Assembly (NCBI RefSeq): GCF_009650765.1
Contig: NZ_CP045740.1
Span: 7,912,001 to 7,976,000, forward strand
Direction of reading: 5' to 3'
Length of the DNA: 64,000 nt
Source of the DNA: Streptomyces sp. SUK 48
Lineage (GTDB): Bacteria > Actinomycetota > Actinomycetes > Streptomycetales > Streptomycetaceae
The notes beneath the pieces were generated by a model. It ran no database searches. It was not told the origin of the DNA and worked only from the letters and a program-made list of their open reading frames with translations. The position numbers were made by a program, and so were the translations under genes. How positions within the stretch are numbered: position 1 is the first letter of the stretch; every line of letters begins with the position of its first letter. Of the stretch, positions 45,901-55,500 are shown in pieces.

Positions 45901-48900
45901 GCACGTGGACTGGTCGGCCGGTGACGTACGGCTGCTGACGGAGGCGGTGGACTGGCCGGAGACGGACCGCCCGCGCCGGGCCGCGATCTCGTCCTTCGGG
46001 GTCAGCGGCACCAACGCCCACACCATCATCGAACAGGCCCCGCCCACCGAAGCCGAGGAGCCGGCCACCGCCCCGGGCGGCCTCCTGCCCTGGGTGCTCT
46101 CCGCCAAGAGCGGCGCCGCCCTGCGCGACCAGGCCCGGCAGCTGCTGGCCCATGTGCAGGACGGCACCTCACCCGCCGACGTCGGCTTCTCCCTGGCCAC
46201 CACCCGCAGCGCCCTGCGCCACCGGGCGGCCGTCATCGGCGAGACCCACGACGAACTCCGCCGCGAACTGGGCCTGCTGGCCGCCGGAACGCCCTCGCCC
46301 GGAGTCGTCCAGGGCCGGCCCGGAGGCAAGACAGGCTTCCTGTTCTCGGGCCAGGGATCACAACGCCTGGGAATGGGGCGGGAGTTGTACGAGGCGTTCC
46401 CGGTGTTCGCCGACGCGTACGACGAGGTGTGCGCGCGTCTGGACACGCCGTTCGACGTCGACTCCGAGTCCCTGCACCAGACGGGGAACGCTCAACCGGC
46501 GCTGTTCGCGGTCGAGGTGGCGTTGTTCCGGCTCCTCGAATCGTGGGGTGTGCGGCCGGATTACGTGGCCGGTCATTCGGTGGGGGAGATCGCCGCCGCG
46601 CATGTGGCGGGGGTGTTGTCGCTGGACGACGCGGTGCGGCTGGTGTCGGCGCGTGCCGCGCTGATGCAGGCGCTTCCCGAGGGCGGTGCGATGGTCGCCG
46701 TACAGGCCACCGAGGAGGAGGTGCTGCCGCATCTGACCGACGGCGTCGGTGTCGCGGCGGTCAACGGGCCCCAGTCGGTGGTGGTCTCCGGCACCGAGGA
46801 GGCGGTCCTCGCGGTCGCCGAGACGTTCGCGGAACAGGGCCGCAAGACATCCCGGCTGAAGGTCAGCCACGCCTTCCACTCGCCGCTGATGGACCCGATG
46901 CTGGACGCGTTCGCCCGGACCATCGGCGACCTGACGTTCAACGAACCCCGCATTCCCGTCGTTTCGAACCTCACCGGACGCCTGGCCGAGCCCTACACCC
47001 CCGACTACTGGGTACGACACGTCCGCGAGGCGGTCCGCTTCGCCGACGGCGTCCGCACCCTGCACGACCTGGGCGTGACCACGTTCGTGGAGATCGGCCC
47101 CGGCGGCGTCCTGAGCGGTATGGCGCAGGGCTACCTGGACGAGGCCGTGACAGTGCCCGTCCTGCGGGGCGAACGCCCCGAGCGGCGGGCGCTCGTGACG
47201 GCGCTGGCCCAACTGCACACGTACGGCGCGACGGTGGACTGGCGCCAGTTCTTCGCGGGCGCGCGGAAGACCGACCTGCCGACGTACGCGTTCCAGCACG
47301 AGCGGTACTGGGTCGAAGCACCCGAGAGCGCGGCCGACACGGCGACGGACCCGGTGGACGCCGAGTTCTGGGACACGGTGGAGCGGGAGGATCTGCAAGC
47401 TCTCGCGGACACCCTGGACATCGGCGCGGGCGACACCTTCGGCGACGTACTGCCGAGGCTCTCGTCCTGGCGGCGGCAGCGCAAGGAACAGTCCACCGTG
47501 GACGGCTGGCGCTACGGCATCACCTGGAAGGCGATATCCGACCCCGCCCCGCAGAGCCCCGCCCGCAACGGTGTGTGGCTGGTTCCCGTCGGCGCCGGAC
47601 ACCACGGCGACGACTGGATCACCGCCTGTCTGCGCGGGCTGACCGAACGGGGCCTGATCACGCTGCCGGTCCCGGTCGAGCCGTCCACGGACCGGGCGGA
47701 GCTGACCGCCCGGCTCGCCCTGGCCGCCGGTGACGCGACGGTGGCGGGCGTCCTGTCACTGCTCGCCGTCGACGGCGAGGCCGCCCCGGCGGCACCCGGA
47801 CTGACCGCCGGCGTCGCGCTGTCCGTCCTGCTCGTCCAGGCCCTGGGCGACGCGAGGATCGACGCCCCGCTGTGGTGCGTGACCCGGAACGCGATGGGCG
47901 TGAGCCCCGCCGAGACGGTGACGGACCCCCACCAGTCCCAGGTCTGGGGGCTCGGCCGGGTGGCGGCGCTGGAGCACGCGCGGCGCTGGGGCGGCCTCGT
48001 GGACCTGCCCGGCACGGTCGACGACCGGATCGCGGGCCGGCTCCTCGCGGTGCTCGCGCAGTCGGCCGAGGACCAGGTCGCGATCCGTGAGCGCGGCGTG
48101 TTCGTACGGCGCCTGTCGCGGCTGCCCGCCACCCGGAGCGACCGTTCATGGTCCCCGCGTGGCACGGTGCTGATCACCGGGGGAACGGGTGCGCTGGGCG
48201 GGCATGTGGCCCGCTGGCTCGCCGGTGCGGGTGCCGAGCACCTGGTGCTGACCGGTCGGCGGGGCCTCGACGCGCCCGGTGCCGCCGAGTTGCAGGCGGA
48301 GTTGCAGGAGTCGGGCGTCCGCGTGACCGTCGCCGCCTGCGACGTCGCGGACCGTGCGGCGCTGGCCGCGCTGCTCGCCGAACACCCCGTCGACGCGGTG
48401 GTCCACGCGGCCGGCACCGCCGAGGCGGGCATGCTCGCCGAGACGAACCTCGGCGACTTCGCGGCGACGGTCGCCCCGAAGGCACTCGGCGCCCTGCACC
48501 TCCATGAACTGCTCGGGGAAAGGGAGTTGGACGCCTTCGTGCTCTTCTCCTCCATCTCCGGTGTGTGGGGCGGCGGCGGACAAGCGGCGTACTCGGCCGC
48601 CAACGCCTTCCTCGACGGCCTGGCGCAGCACCGGCGGGCCCGGGGCCTTGCCGCGACCGCCATCGCCTGGGGACCCTGGGCCGAGGGCGGCATGGTCGCC
48701 GACGCAGGCGACGAGGAGCGGCTGCGCCGCCGCGGCCTGACCGCGCTGCGGCCGGAGCGGGCCGTCTCCGCGCTGCACGGCGCACTGAGCGGCGCCGACG
48801 GCACGGTCACCGTGGCCGACGTGGACTGGGCCCGGTTCGTCGTCCCGTTCACCGTCGGCAGGCCCAGCGCGCTGCTGGGCGACCTGCCCGAGGTCAGGGA

Positions 48901-49471
48901 CGCCCTCGCGGACCGGCGGCCCGCCGGGCAGAGCACGGAGCCGTCCGCGCTGCGGGAGAAGCTGGCCACCCTGTCCGAGGACGAACGCCGGCGCCTGCTC
49001 GTGGACACGGTGTGCGCGCACGCGGCGGCCGTACTCGGCCACAGCGGCGCCACGGCGGTGGAGCCGGACCTGGCGTTCCGGGACCTCGGCTTCGACTCCC
49101 TGACCGCGGTGGAGCTGCGCAACCTGCTCACCGCCGACACCGGTCTCACCCTTCCCGCGACCCTGGTCTTCGACCACCCGACCCCCGAGGCGATCGCCCG
49201 CCACCTGGACGGCGAACTCACCGGCGGGACAAGCCCGGACGAGGTGTCGGTCTTCAGCGAACTCGACCGGCTGGAGGCGGTGATCGGGACGGCCGCCACC
49301 GCCGAGGAGACGGTCCGGTCGGGCGTGCGCAGGCGGCTCCAGGAGCTGCTGGCCCAGATGAACTCCGCCGGCGAGCAGCACACCGGATCGGCCGACGCAC
49401 AGCGTCAGCTCCAGGACGCGACGGTCGACGACATCTTCGATCTGATCGATCAAGATCTAGAAAATTCCTAG
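30929..49471 (+). CDS. Four-module type I PKS, polyol part (PKS-4; modules M8-M11)
   Basis: ATG at 30929 is preceded by GAGGA at 8 bp spacing. The protein is 6180 residues. It opens with the docking helix [13 protein letters not shown], followed by four KS-AT-KR-ACP modules with KS starts at residues 34, 1561, 3061 and 4611 and ACP serines at 1502, 3002, 4551 and 6057. It closes with a docking tail ending [15 protein letters not shown]. No DH or ER remnant is present; each AT is followed by a short helical segment (FW-SVERED type) and the KR structural subdomain. All four ATs carry HAFHS (malonyl). The four KRs lack LDD and have a tryptophan in GVWG or GIWG, the A-type signature, with catalytic Ser, Tyr and Asn present. 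Expected output is four successive 1,3-hydroxyl units. The gene is 46 bp from both PKS-3 and PKS-5, consistent with one operon. Confidence 0.96.
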   Translation: MSNDDKLRDYLKRVMVDLRQTRRQLGELEAKDTEPVAIVGMACRYPGGVASPEDLWRLVASGGDGISGFPTDRGWDLGTLYDPEPGRTGHSYVREGGFLHDAGEFDPAFFGISPREALVMDPQQRLLLETSWEAFERAGIDPATARGTRAGVFVGTNGQDHAYLQRPGDSDIEAHLVTANTAAVVSGRISYALGLEGPAVTVDTACSSSLVALHLAAQALRRGECSLALAGGATVMATPNTFVAFSAQRGLSPDGRCRAFSATADGTGMSEGVGVLLLERLSDARRLGHDVLAVIRGSAVNQDGASNGLTAPNGPSQERVIRQALENARLTASQVDAVEAHGTATTLGDPIEAEALLATYGQEHPQDRPLWLGSVKSNLGHTQAASGVAGVIKMVMAIRNGVLPRTLHVDEPTDQVDWSTGGIRLLTEAVDWPGSDHPRRAAVSSFGVSGTNAHTIIEQAPAPEEEPATAPAGAPAGVRPWVLSAKSEAALRAQAQRLLAFLEDHGPGCSPADIGFSLATTRTAWDRRAAVVGASMEELTEGVRALASGAPAAAVVQNAGRLGDRTGFLFSGQGSQRFGMGRELYDAFPAFAAAYDEIRAHLDVTLDTDAEQLNRTGHTQPALFALEVALFRLLESWGVRPDYVAGHSVGEIAAAHVAGVLSLRDAAKLVSARAALMQALPEGGAMAAVEATEDEVRPYLTGEVGIAAINGPRSVVVSGAEDAVAALADAFREQGRKTSRLKVSHAFHSPLMDPMLDEFREAVGDLTFDEPRIPVVSNLTGRLAEPYTPEYWVRHVREAVRFADGVRTLAGLGVTTFVEIGPGGVLSGMAQGCADGIVTIPALRADRPEPRAVVTALAELQVHGASPDWEALFPGARRVGLPTYAFQRRRYWLETTETETAAVDAVDADFWASVEREDAESLAATLELSPGELDVVVPKLSAWRRRRREQSAADGWRYRITWQPLDGLSAGDLSGSAWLFAAPEGDTWAEAVGAALAGRGARLVPLAVGATADRALLARELAQAGPFDGVLSLLATDETPSPGHPALSRGLAQTVALAQALGDAGIDAPLWCATRGAAATGRSGEAPLSPVQNQVWGLGRALALEHPRRWGGLIDLPETVDERAAGRIAAVLGQATGAANGRATGATDGQAAAGTDGQGEWEDQVAVRASGVFAARLDHARGGTGRPWTPRGTVLVTGGTGALGGHIARWLAATGAEHLVLTSRHGADAPGAPALAAELAELGARVTLAACDLADRDAVAALLAEHTCTAVFHAAGVPQFTPFGELTADDFARTLAAKAHGATHLDDLLGDRDLDAFVLFSSIAGVWGSGRQTAYAAANAHLDGLAARRRARGLTATSLAWGPWADGGMVSDADEEHLRRRGVTTLPAALAVTALQRALDCDDTALVVADIDWARFIGPFTLGRPSALLSDVPEVRQARTAAPAAPGTGDAPLTARLAGLPQAERAQALTDLVRAHVAAVLGHSGVAEIEPDRAFKDLGFDSLTAVELRDRINTATGLALPPTLVFDHPSATALARFLQSELLGARTAAPQERHPAAADDEPIAIVAMSCHLPGGVDSPEALWDLVASGGDAISGFPADRGWDTDALYDPDPDRPGTTYARDGGFLYDATGFDAGFFGISPREALAMDPQQRLLLETSWEAFERAGITPGQLRGSRTGVFVGMAYQGYGADVRRTPEGVEGHRLVGGASSVVSGRVAYTFGLEGPAVTIDTACSSSLVALHLAMQSLRAGECAMALAGGVTVMASPSVFVEFSRQRGLSPDGRCRAFGADADGTGWSEGAGVVLVERLSDALRNGHEVLAVVRGSAVNQDGASNGLTAPNGPAQQRVIRQALASAGLTTADVDVVEAHGTGTTLGDPIEAQALLATYGQDRERPLLLGSLKSNIGHTQAAAGVAGVIKMVMAMRHGVLPRTLHADEPSPHVDWSAGDVRLLTESVDWPRTDHPRRAAISSFGVSGTNAHTIIEQAPETAQLLPTPDSGALVPWVLSGKGEPALRAQAARLAGHLDATDGWTAPDIGRSLAARETFEDRAVLLARTPDELRRALTALATGEPAADLTVGHARSEGRTGFLFSGQGSQRLSMGRELYEAFPLFADAYDEVCARLDTPFDVDSESLHQTGNAQPALFAVEVALFRLLESWGVRPDYVAGHSVGEIAAAHVAGVLSLDDAVRLVSARAALMQALPEGGAMVAVQATEEEVLPHLTDGVGVAAVNGPRSVVLSGAEDAVTAVADLFARQGRKTNRLKVSHAFHSPLMDPMLDAFARTIGDLTFNEPRIPVVSNLTGRLAEPYTPAYWVRHVREAVRFADGVHTLHDLGVTTFVEIGPGGVLTALTQGCLDDTVAVPALRGDRPEGQAVVSALAELYVRGASPDWGALVPGAHRITLPTYAFQRERYWLAGDEDPAAVGDPADAADPGFWDSVEREDAASLAATLGVSADASLSALLPRLSAWRRQRRERSVVDGWRYRVTWKPLGALPRPGAAGPWLLVVARESEWTASVRAALTDHGPAPVTLVARPGTDRRALARELAGIGPVSGVLSLLAEEETAAAGHPGLPYGLAATLCLTQALGDAGIDAPLWCATRGAVATGRSDRLDRPLQSQVWGFGRAAALEHPQRWGGLIDLPDLLDARAATRLAAVLGQRAEDQVAVRASGVYGRRLVRATRAAHPAREWSPRGTVLITGGTGALGGHVARWLAGAGAEHLVLTGRRGLDAPGAAALTAELEESGVRVTVAACDMADREALAALLAEHPVDAVVHAAGVGDHAMIEDSDPAGFARTVSAKAAGAVHLDELLAGQELDAFVMFSSGAGIWGGASQAAYAAANACLDALAEHRRARGRTALAVSWGGWAEGGMAQVGDGEEMLRRRGLPPMRPALALAALQQALADDDTTLTVADFDWQRFIGPFTVTRPSALFSDVPEAARALDAPAAGGAEAGNALAARLAGLSAGERDRTLVDLVRTHAAAVLGHDGGTAVPPDRAFSDLGFDSLTAVELRNKLTADTGLKLPTTLVFDHPDATALAHFLRTELLGAPDAARPERDHVADGDEPIAIVAMSCRLPGGVGSPEDLWRLVTSGGDAISGFPEDRGWDVEGLYDPDPGTPGKTYARDGGFLYDAGDFDAALFGVSPREALAMDPQQRLLLEATWEAFERAGIDPAAMKGSRTGVFVGMSYQGYGAGLPEVPEGVEGHLLTGSAASVVSGRVAYTFGLEGPAVTVDTACSSSLVALHLAIQSLRGGESTMAVAGGVNVMAVPAAFVEFSRQRGLSADGRCKAFGAGADGTGWAEGVGVVLVERLSDALRNGHEVLAVVRGSAVNQDGASNGLTAPNGPAQQRVIRQALASAGLTTADVDAVEAHGTGTTLGDPIEAQALLATYGQDREQPLLLGSLKSNIGHAQAASGVAGVIKMVMAMRHGVLPRTLHADEPTPHVDWSTGAVRLLTEPADWPETGRPRRAAVSSFGVSGTNAHTIIEQAPTAEPAPVAPVEVASPAVPWVLSGKTETALRAQAERLLALTADGAGPSLTDLGFSLATTRAALEHRAAVTGDGRERLTEGLRALASGTPAPGVVLGRADTGRVGFLFSGQGSQRVGMGRELYDAFPAFAAAYDEACAHLDRHLDRPLREVAFGADGHDDGAALNRTAFTQPALFAHEIAVHRLLESWGVRPDYLAGHSVGEIAAAHVAGALSLADAATLVTARAALMQALPAGGAMIAVQATEDEVRPHLTEGTDIAAVNGPQSVVVSGTEDAVTAVADLFARQGRKTNRLTVSHAFHSPLMDPVLADFAHVVSGLRFEKPRTPVVSNLTGELVDTYTPDYWVRHVREAVRFADGIRTLGDLGVTTFVETGPGGVLSAMTQGCLDGAVTVPATRSGGTEPEAITGAVARLHVLGVPVDWPAFFAGRGARRAELPTYAFQHQRYWLRTTAPAAAAPAADTVEAGFWESVEREDAHSLAATLDLPAEQLDAVLPRLSAWRRQRRRESAVQGWSYRTDWKPLSGLRTGELPGDWLLLATAEDPSGTSGGADDSRAAENLTAAAPPTEAAWASAVADGLAARGARLIRVTVDPAADRDALLRRLTDAVRDVPVEGVLSLLGTDERPHAAHPALSVGTALTLALVQALGDAGIDAPLWALTRSAMSTGRADPVPSAAQHAVWGLGRVAALEHGRRWGGLIDLPDTIDDRITGRLAAVLTQSAEDQIALRARGVFGRRLTRATARRHPGAAPGWTPRGTVLITGGTGALGGHVARWLAGAGAEHLVLTSRRGLDAPGAAALTAELEEAGVRVTVAACDVADREALAALLAEHPVNAVVHTAGVDHLDPLETMTPGTFADVLSAKAAGALHLDALLDGRELDAFVLFSSIAGVWGGGHQAAYAAANALLDGLAERRRARGLPATAVAWGPWAGGGMAEGDGADERLRRRGLLPMPATHAVAALGRALDSGAATTTVADIDWDRFLPPFTLGRPSALLGDLPQAERLRTADSAPAGPGTATASPLADRLTGMPGTDQHTLLVDLVRTHAAAVLGHSGIGEVEADRAFKDLGFDSLTAVELRDRLNAETGLTLPATLVFDHPNTQALARQLRTEITGRLLETAPESATAPAADDEPVAIVGMACRYPGGVRSPEDLWRLVASGGDAVGEFPADRGWDVDGLYDPDPDASGKTYTRHGGFLYDAGEFDPAFFGISPREAVAMDPQQRLLLETTWETFERAGIDAESVRGSRTGVFVGSGYQDYAAQAFHAIDDSEGFFGTGNSASIMSGRIAYTLGLEGPAVTVDTACSSSLVALHWAVQALRGGECSMALAGGVMVMSTPRAFVEFSRQRGLSPDGRCKAFGAGADGTGWAEGVGMLLVERLSDARRNGHRVLAVVRGSAINQDGASNGLTAPNGPAQQRVIRQALTSAGLTSADIDAVEAHGTGTRLGDPIEAQALLATYGRERPEDRPLWLGSLKSNIGHAQAAAGVGGIIKMVMAMRHGVLPRTLHADEPTPHVDWSAGDVRLLTEAVDWPETDRPRRAAISSFGVSGTNAHTIIEQAPPTEAEEPATAPGGLLPWVLSAKSGAALRDQARQLLAHVQDGTSPADVGFSLATTRSALRHRAAVIGETHDELRRELGLLAAGTPSPGVVQGRPGGKTGFLFSGQGSQRLGMGRELYEAFPVFADAYDEVCARLDTPFDVDSESLHQTGNAQPALFAVEVALFRLLESWGVRPDYVAGHSVGEIAAAHVAGVLSLDDAVRLVSARAALMQALPEGGAMVAVQATEEEVLPHLTDGVGVAAVNGPQSVVVSGTEEAVLAVAETFAEQGRKTSRLKVSHAFHSPLMDPMLDAFARTIGDLTFNEPRIPVVSNLTGRLAEPYTPDYWVRHVREAVRFADGVRTLHDLGVTTFVEIGPGGVLSGMAQGYLDEAVTVPVLRGERPERRALVTALAQLHTYGATVDWRQFFAGARKTDLPTYAFQHERYWVEAPESAADTATDPVDAEFWDTVEREDLQALADTLDIGAGDTFGDVLPRLSSWRRQRKEQSTVDGWRYGITWKAISDPAPQSPARNGVWLVPVGAGHHGDDWITACLRGLTERGLITLPVPVEPSTDRAELTARLALAAGDATVAGVLSLLAVDGEAAPAAPGLTAGVALSVLLVQALGDARIDAPLWCVTRNAMGVSPAETVTDPHQSQVWGLGRVAALEHARRWGGLVDLPGTVDDRIAGRLLAVLAQSAEDQVAIRERGVFVRRLSRLPATRSDRSWSPRGTVLITGGTGALGGHVARWLAGAGAEHLVLTGRRGLDAPGAAELQAELQESGVRVTVAACDVADRAALAALLAEHPVDAVVHAAGTAEAGMLAETNLGDFAATVAPKALGALHLHELLGERELDAFVLFSSISGVWGGGGQAAYSAANAFLDGLAQHRRARGLAATAIAWGPWAEGGMVADAGDEERLRRRGLTALRPERAVSALHGALSGADGTVTVADVDWARFVVPFTVGRPSALLGDLPEVRDALADRRPAGQSTEPSALREKLATLSEDERRRLLVDTVCAHAAAVLGHSGATAVEPDLAFRDLGFDSLTAVELRNLLTADTGLTLPATLVFDHPTPEAIARHLDGELTGGTSPDEVSVFSELDRLEAVIGTAATAEETVRSGVRRRLQELLAQMNSAGEQHTGSADAQRQLQDATVDDIFDLIDQDLENS
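31028..35560 (+). other. PKS module M8: KS-AT-KR-ACP, malonyl, hydroxyl
   Basis: KS 31028-32300 (DTACSSS; the His motif reads [10 protein letters not shown], not GTGT), AT 32625-33440 (HAFHS), KR 33650-35220 (TGGTGALGG loop; no LDD; GVWGSG, A type), ACP 35335-35560 (Ser codon 35432). The KR structural part holds a degenerate run of GATDGQ-like repeats (about 34326-34405). This is the first polyol module without a DH. Confidence 0.88.
35609..40060 (+). other. PKS module M9: KS-AT-KR-ACP, malonyl, hydroxyl
   Basis: KS 35609-36880 (opens [10 protein letters not shown]), AT 37185-37995 (HAFHS), KR 38215-39725 ([16 protein letters not shown] type; Ser/Tyr/Asn present), ACP 39835-40060 (Ser codon 39932). 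Its KS shares long near-identical stretches with M10, exactly 4500 bp downstream. Confidence 0.9.
40109..44700 (+). other. PKS module M10: KS-AT-KR-ACP, malonyl, hydroxyl
   Basis: KS 40109-41380, AT 41690-42545 (GHSVGE, HAFHS but a divergent N-terminal half with extra residues around LDRPLREV), KR 42755-44360 (GVWGGG, A type), ACP 44480-44700 (Ser codon 44579). The linker before the KR is longer than in its siblings. Confidence 0.9.
44759..49225 (+). other. PKS module M11: KS-AT-KR-ACP, malonyl, hydroxyl
   Basis: KS 44759-46040, AT 46330-47145 (HAFHS), KR 47350-48890 (GVWGGG, A type; YSAAN), ACP 49005-49225 (Ser codon 49097). Last module of PKS-4; it hands the chain to KS12 through the docking tail at 49230-49471. 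KS11 and KS12 start with nearly the same 350 bp. Confidence 0.9.
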
Positions 49472-49517
49472 TTCTTGGCGCTCTACCTTTGACGACAGCC
49501 GAGGACGGATGAGGCGG

Positions 49518-52500
49518 ATGAGCAGCAACGAAGACAGGCTTCTCGAATATCTCAAGCGCGTCACCGCAGACCTTCGCCAGGTCCGGGAGCGCCTGCGCGA
49601 AGTCGAGGAGAAGAACCAGGAACCCATCGCGATCGTCGGTATGGCGTGCCGGTATCCGGGCGGGGTGCGCTCGCCCGAGGACCTGTGGCGGCTGGTGGCC
49701 TCCGGCGGCGACGCGGTCGGCGAGTTCCCGGCGGACCGGGGCTGGGACGTGGACGGCCTCTACGACCCGGACCCGCAGGCGTCCGGGAAGACGTACGCGC
49801 GGCATGGTGGATTCCTGTACGACGCGGGGGAGTTCGATCCCGCCTTCTTCGGTATCTCGCCGCGTGAGGCCGTGGCGATGGATCCGCAGCAGCGGCTGCT
49901 GCTGGAGACGACGTGGGAGACGTTCGAACGGGCCGGTATCGACGCGGAGTCGGTGCGCGGCAGCCGTACCGGAGTCTTCGTCGGCTCCGGGTACCAGGAC
50001 TACGTCAATCTCCTCGTCGGAGTCGGCGGCGAGTCCGACGGCCACCTCGGGACCGGCAACTCCGCCAGTGTGATGTCCGGCCGCATCTCCTACACCTTCG
50101 GTCTTGAGGGTCCGGCGGTCACCGTCGACACGGCGTGCTCGTCCTCGCTGGTCGCCATGCACTGGGCGGTCCAGGCGCTGCGCGGCGGCGAGTGCTCCAT
50201 GGCCCTGGCCGGCGGCGTGCAGGTGATGACCACCCCCACCCCGTTCGTGGAGTTCAGCCGTCAGCGCGGGCTGTCGCCCGACGGGCGGTGCAAGGCGTTC
50301 GGCGCCGGGGCGGACGGCACCGGGTGGGCCGAGGGTGTGGGCATGCTGCTGGTGGAGCGGCTGTCCGACGCCCGCCGCAACGGGCACCGGGTGCTGGCCG
50401 TCGTCCGGGGCAGCGCCGTCAACCAGGACGGCGCGTCCAACGGCCTGACCGCGCCCAACGGTCCCGCACAGCAGCGCGTCATCCGCCAGGCCCTGGCCTC
50501 GGCCGGACTGTCTCCCGCCCAGATCGACGCCGTGGAGGCACACGGCACGGGCACCACCCTCGGCGACCCGATCGAGGCCCAGGCACTGCTCGCCACCTAC
50601 GGCCGGGAGCGCCCCGAAGGGCAGCCGTTATGGCTGGGCTCGCTGAAGTCCAACATCGGCCATGCCCAGGCCGCCGCCGGTGTCGGCGGGATCATCAAGA
50701 TGGTCATGGCGATGCGTCACGGCGTCCTCCCGCGCACTCTGCACGTGGACGAGCCGACCCCGCACGTGGACTGGTCGGCCGGTGACGTACGGCTGCTGAC
50801 CGAGGCGGTGGACTGGCCGGAGACGGACCGCCCGCGCCGGGCCGCGATCTCGTCCTTCGGGGTCAGCGGCACCAACGCCCACACCATCATCGAACAGGCC
50901 CCGGCCCAGGACCCGGCGCCCGCCGCAGGCACCGCCGATGGCCCCCTGGCCTGGGTGCTCTCCGCCAAGAGCGACACGGCGCTGCGGGAGCAGGCCGCCC
51001 GGCTGCTGCCCCTCGCCCGCGGCGAGGCCCGGCCGCACGACATCGGGCTGTCGCTGGCCACCACCCGCACGGCCATGCGCCACCGGGCCGCCGTCGTGGG
51101 GGAGGACCAGGCCGAACTCCTTCTCGGGCTGGCGGACTTGGTCGCCGGTGCCCCGTCACCGCAGGTCCTGCTGGGCCGCCCGGCCGGTGGCAGGACCGCC
51201 TTCCTCTTCTCCGGCCAGGGCTCTCAACGCCTCGCAATGGGACGCGAGTTGTACGCCGCGTTCCCCGTCTTCGCCGCCGCCTGGGACGAGGTGTGCGCAC
51301 GCCTGGACATGCCGCTCGACGTCGACGCCGAGTCCCTGCATCAGACGGGGTGCACCCAGCCCGCGCTGTTCGCGGTCGAGGTGGCGCTGTTCCGCCTCCT
51401 CGAATCCCTGGGCCTGCGACCGGACTTCGTGATGGGCCACTCGGTTGGCGAGGTCGCCGCCGCACACGTGGCCGGCGCGCTCTCCCTGGACGACGCGGCG
51501 ACACTGGTCCGTGCCCGCGCCACGCTGATGCAGGCACTGCCCACGGACGGCGCGATGGTCGCCGTACAGGCCACCGAAGAGGAGGTCCTGCCCCACCTCA
51601 CCGACGCCGTGAGCATCGCCGCCGTCAACGGCCCCTCCTCGGTCGTCGTCTCCGGTGACGAGCGGACGGCCCTGGCGATCGCCGCCGACTTCGCCGGGCA
51701 GGGCCGCAAGACGTCCCGGCTGAAGGTCAGCCACGCCTTCCACTCGCCGTCGATGGACCCGATGCTGGAGGAGTTCGCCCAGGTCGTCCGCGGCCTGGCC
51801 TTCGAGAAGCCCCGGCTGCCCGTCGTCTCCAACCTCACGGGCCGCCCCGTCGAGACCTACACCCCGGAGTACTGGGTCCGGCACGTCCGCGAGGCGGTCC
51901 GCTTCGCCGACGGCGTCCGCACCCTGCACGAACTGGGCGTGACCACGTTCGTGGAGGTCGGCCCGGGCGGCGTCCTGAGCGGTATGGCGCGGGACTGCCT
52001 GGACGAGGCCGTCACCGTACCGGTCCTGCGCGGCGAGCGTCCGGAGCGGCAGGCGCTCGTGACCGCCGTGGCCCAACTGCACACGTACGGCGTGGCGGTG
52101 GACTGGAGCGCGTTCTTCGCGGGCGCGCGCACGACCGATCTGCCGACGTACGCGTTCCAGCACGAGCGGTACTGGGTCGAAGCCCCCCAGAGCGCGGCCG
52201 GCACGGCGGTGGACCCGGTGGACGCGGAGTTCTGGGACACCGTGGAGCGGGAGGACCTGCCCGCCCTCGCGGAGACCCTGCACATCGACGCGGGCGACAC
52301 CTTCGGCGACGTACTGCCGAGGCTCTCGTCCTGGCGGCGGCAGCGCAAAGAGCAGTCCGCCGTGGACCGTTGGCGCTATCGCGAGTCGTGGCAGCGCCTC
52401 GGCGAACCCGCCCCGACCGGAACCGGCGGCACCTGGCTGCTGGCCGTTCCCGAGGAGGCGGACGAGCGGACCGACGCGGTGCGTGCCGCGCTCGCCGCCC

Positions 52501-55500
52501 GGGGCGCCACGCTCAGGACGCTGATCGTCGGCGCGGCGAGCGACCGCGCCACCCTGACCGGGGAACTGACCGGGGAACTGGCCGGGACCGGACCGGTCGA
52601 CGGCGTGCTCTCGCTGCTCCTCACCGGCGACCCGGCGCTCCCCACCCTGCGGCTCCTCCAGGCCCTGGGCGACGCGGGCGTCGACGCCCCGCTGTGGTGC
52701 CTGACCTCGGGCGCGGTGGCCGTGAACGGTTCAGACGCCGTACGCGAACCCCGGCACGCCCAGGTCTGGGGGCTGGGCCGCACCGCCGCCCTGGAACTGC
52801 CCCGCCGCTGGGGCGGCCTGATCGACCTGCCGGAGACCCTCGACGACCGGACCGCCACCCGCCTGGCCGACGTACTGGGGCAGGCGCTGACGGGCCGGCC
52901 GGCGGAGGACCAGCTCGCGCTCCGCACCTCCGGTGTCTTCGCCCGGCGGCTCGTCCACGCACCGGCACGCGCCGCCGGCCGCCGCTGGCGATCGCGCGGC
53001 ACCGTCCTCGTCACCGGCGGCACCGGCGCTCTCGGCGGCCACGTCGCCCGCTGGCTCGCCCGAGGCGGCGCCGAACACCTCGTCCTCACCAGCCGCCGGG
53101 GCGCCGACGCGCCGGGCGCCGCCGCGCTGCGCGACGAACTGGCCGCCCTCGGCACCCAGGTCACCCTCGCCGCCTGCGACCTCGCCGACCGGGACGCCGT
53201 CGCGGCCCTGCTCGCCGAGCACACCCTCACCGCCGTCGTGCACGCCGCCGGGGTCGCCGACCCCGGCATGCTGGACGCCACCACCCCGGACGCCTTCGCC
53301 GCCGCGCTCGCCGCCAAGGCGGACGGCGCGGCACACCTGGACGAACTGCTCGGCGACCAGGAGCTGGACGCCTTCGTGCTGTTCTCCTCCATCTCCGGCG
53401 TCTGGGGCAGCGGCGGCCAGGCCGCCTACGCGGCCGGCAACGCCTTCCTCGACGCCCTCGCCCGGTGCCGCCGCGACCGGGGCCGCACCGCGACCGCCGT
53501 CTCCTGGGGCCCGTGGGCCGACGGCGGCATGGTCGAGGACGGCGACGACGAGGAGCGGCTGCGCCGCCGCGGCCTGTGCGCGATGCCTCCCGCCGCCGCG
53601 ATCGGCGCCCTCCAGCGCGCGCTCGACGGGGACGAGACCCTGGTGACCGTGGCCGACGTGGACTGGGCGCGGTTCATCGTGCCGTTCACCCTCGGCCGCC
53701 CCAGCCCGCTGCTCGGCGACCTCCCCGAGGTCCGCGACGCGCTCACCGAGGAAGCCCCCGAGGCGGGCCCCGGCACCGGCGCCCTCGCCGAGAGCCTCGC
53801 CGGACTGTCGGCAAAGGACCGCGCCCGCGCCCTCGTGGACCTCGTACGCACCCACGCCGCCACCGTGCTCGGCCACCGCACCGCGGGCGCCGTCGAGGCG
53901 GACCGGCCCTTCCGGGACCTCGGCTTCGACTCCCTGACCGCGGTGGAACTGCGCAACCGGATCAACGAGGCCACCGGCCTCACCCTGCCCACCACCCTGG
54001 TCTTCGACCACCCCACGGCCGCGGACCTCGCCGACCGCCTGCTCGCCGAACTCACCGGCGGCCAGGACGACACGGCCACCGCGGCGGCGGCCGCCGCCGT
54101 GCTGGACGAACCGATCGCCATCGTCGGCATGGCCTGCCGCTACCCCGGCGGCGTCCGCTCCCCCGAGGACCTGTGGGAACTGGTCGCCGACGGCCGCGAC
54201 GCGATCACCCGCTTCCCCGGCAACCGCGGCTGGGACATCGACGCCCTCTACCACCCGGACCCCGACCACTCCGGTACGACGTACACCACCCAGGGCGGAT
54301 TCCTGCACGACGCGGACGAGTTCGACCCCGCGCTCTTCGGCATCAGCCCCCGCGAGGCCGTCGCCATGGACCCGCAGCAGCGGCTGCTGCTGGAGACCGC
54401 GTGGGAGGTCTTCGAACGCGCCGGGATCGCACCCGACACGATGCGCGCCAGCGCCACGGGCGTCTTCGTCGGCTCCGGCTACCAGGACTACACCGGCCGC
54501 CCGCTCAAGGTGCCCGACGGCGTCGAGGGCTACCTGCCCAGCGGCAACGCGGCCAGCGTGATCTCCGGGCGGCTCTCCTACACCTTCGGCCTGCACGGTC
54601 CGTCGGTCACCGTCGACACCGCCTGCTCGTCCTCGCTGACCGCCCTCCACCTCGCCGTAGGGGCACTGCGGGGCGGCGAGTGCGCCATGGCACTGGCCGG
54701 CGGTGTGATGGTGATGGCCGGACCGTCCGCGTTCACCATGTCCAGCCGGCAGCGCGCACTGTCCGCCGACGGCCGCTGCAAGGCGTTCTCCTCGTCCGCC
54801 GACGGCACCGGCTTCGCCGAGGGCGTGGGCCTGGTCCTGGTGGAGCGGCTGTCCGACGCCCACCGCAACGGACACGAGGTGCTGGCCGTCGTACGCGGCA
54901 GTGCCATCAACCAGGACGGCGCGTCCAACGGCCTGACCGCGCCCAGCGGCAGGGCCCAGCAGCAGGTCATCCGGCAGGCACTGGCCAACGCCCGGCTCGC
55001 CCCGGACGAGGTGGACGCCGTGGAGGGCCACGGCACCGGCACCCGGCTCGGCGACCCGATCGAGGCGCAGGCCCTGCTGGCCACGTACGGCAAGAAACGC
55101 GACGCGGACCGGCCGCTGTGGCTCGGCTCGCTGAAGTCCAACATCGGCCACGCGCAGGCGGCCGCGGGCGTCGGCGGTGTCATCAAGATGGTCATGGCGA
55201 TGCGCAACGGCGTCCTCCCGCGGACCCTGCACGTCGACGAACCGACCCCGGACGTCGACTGGTCCGGCGGCCAGGTACGCCTGCTCACCGAACAGACCCC
55301 CTGGCCCGAGCGGCAGGGACCCCGGCGCGCGGCCGTCTCCTCCTTCGGGATGAGCGGCACCAATGTGCACACCATCATCGAAGCGGCCCCCCGGCCCGCG
55401 CCCGCCGCGGCCGGCGAACGGCCCCCCGCCCCCCGAGCCACGCCCGAGCAACTCCCCGCGGAACACACCGAGCCCGCCGGCGCCGTCCCGCCCCCGGAGG

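Noticed and set aside
49461..49475. Palindrome-like CTAGAAAATTCCTAG at the end of PKS-4
   Set aside because: It is an imperfect inverted repeat that mostly overlaps the last codons (LENS stop) and has no known counterpart.
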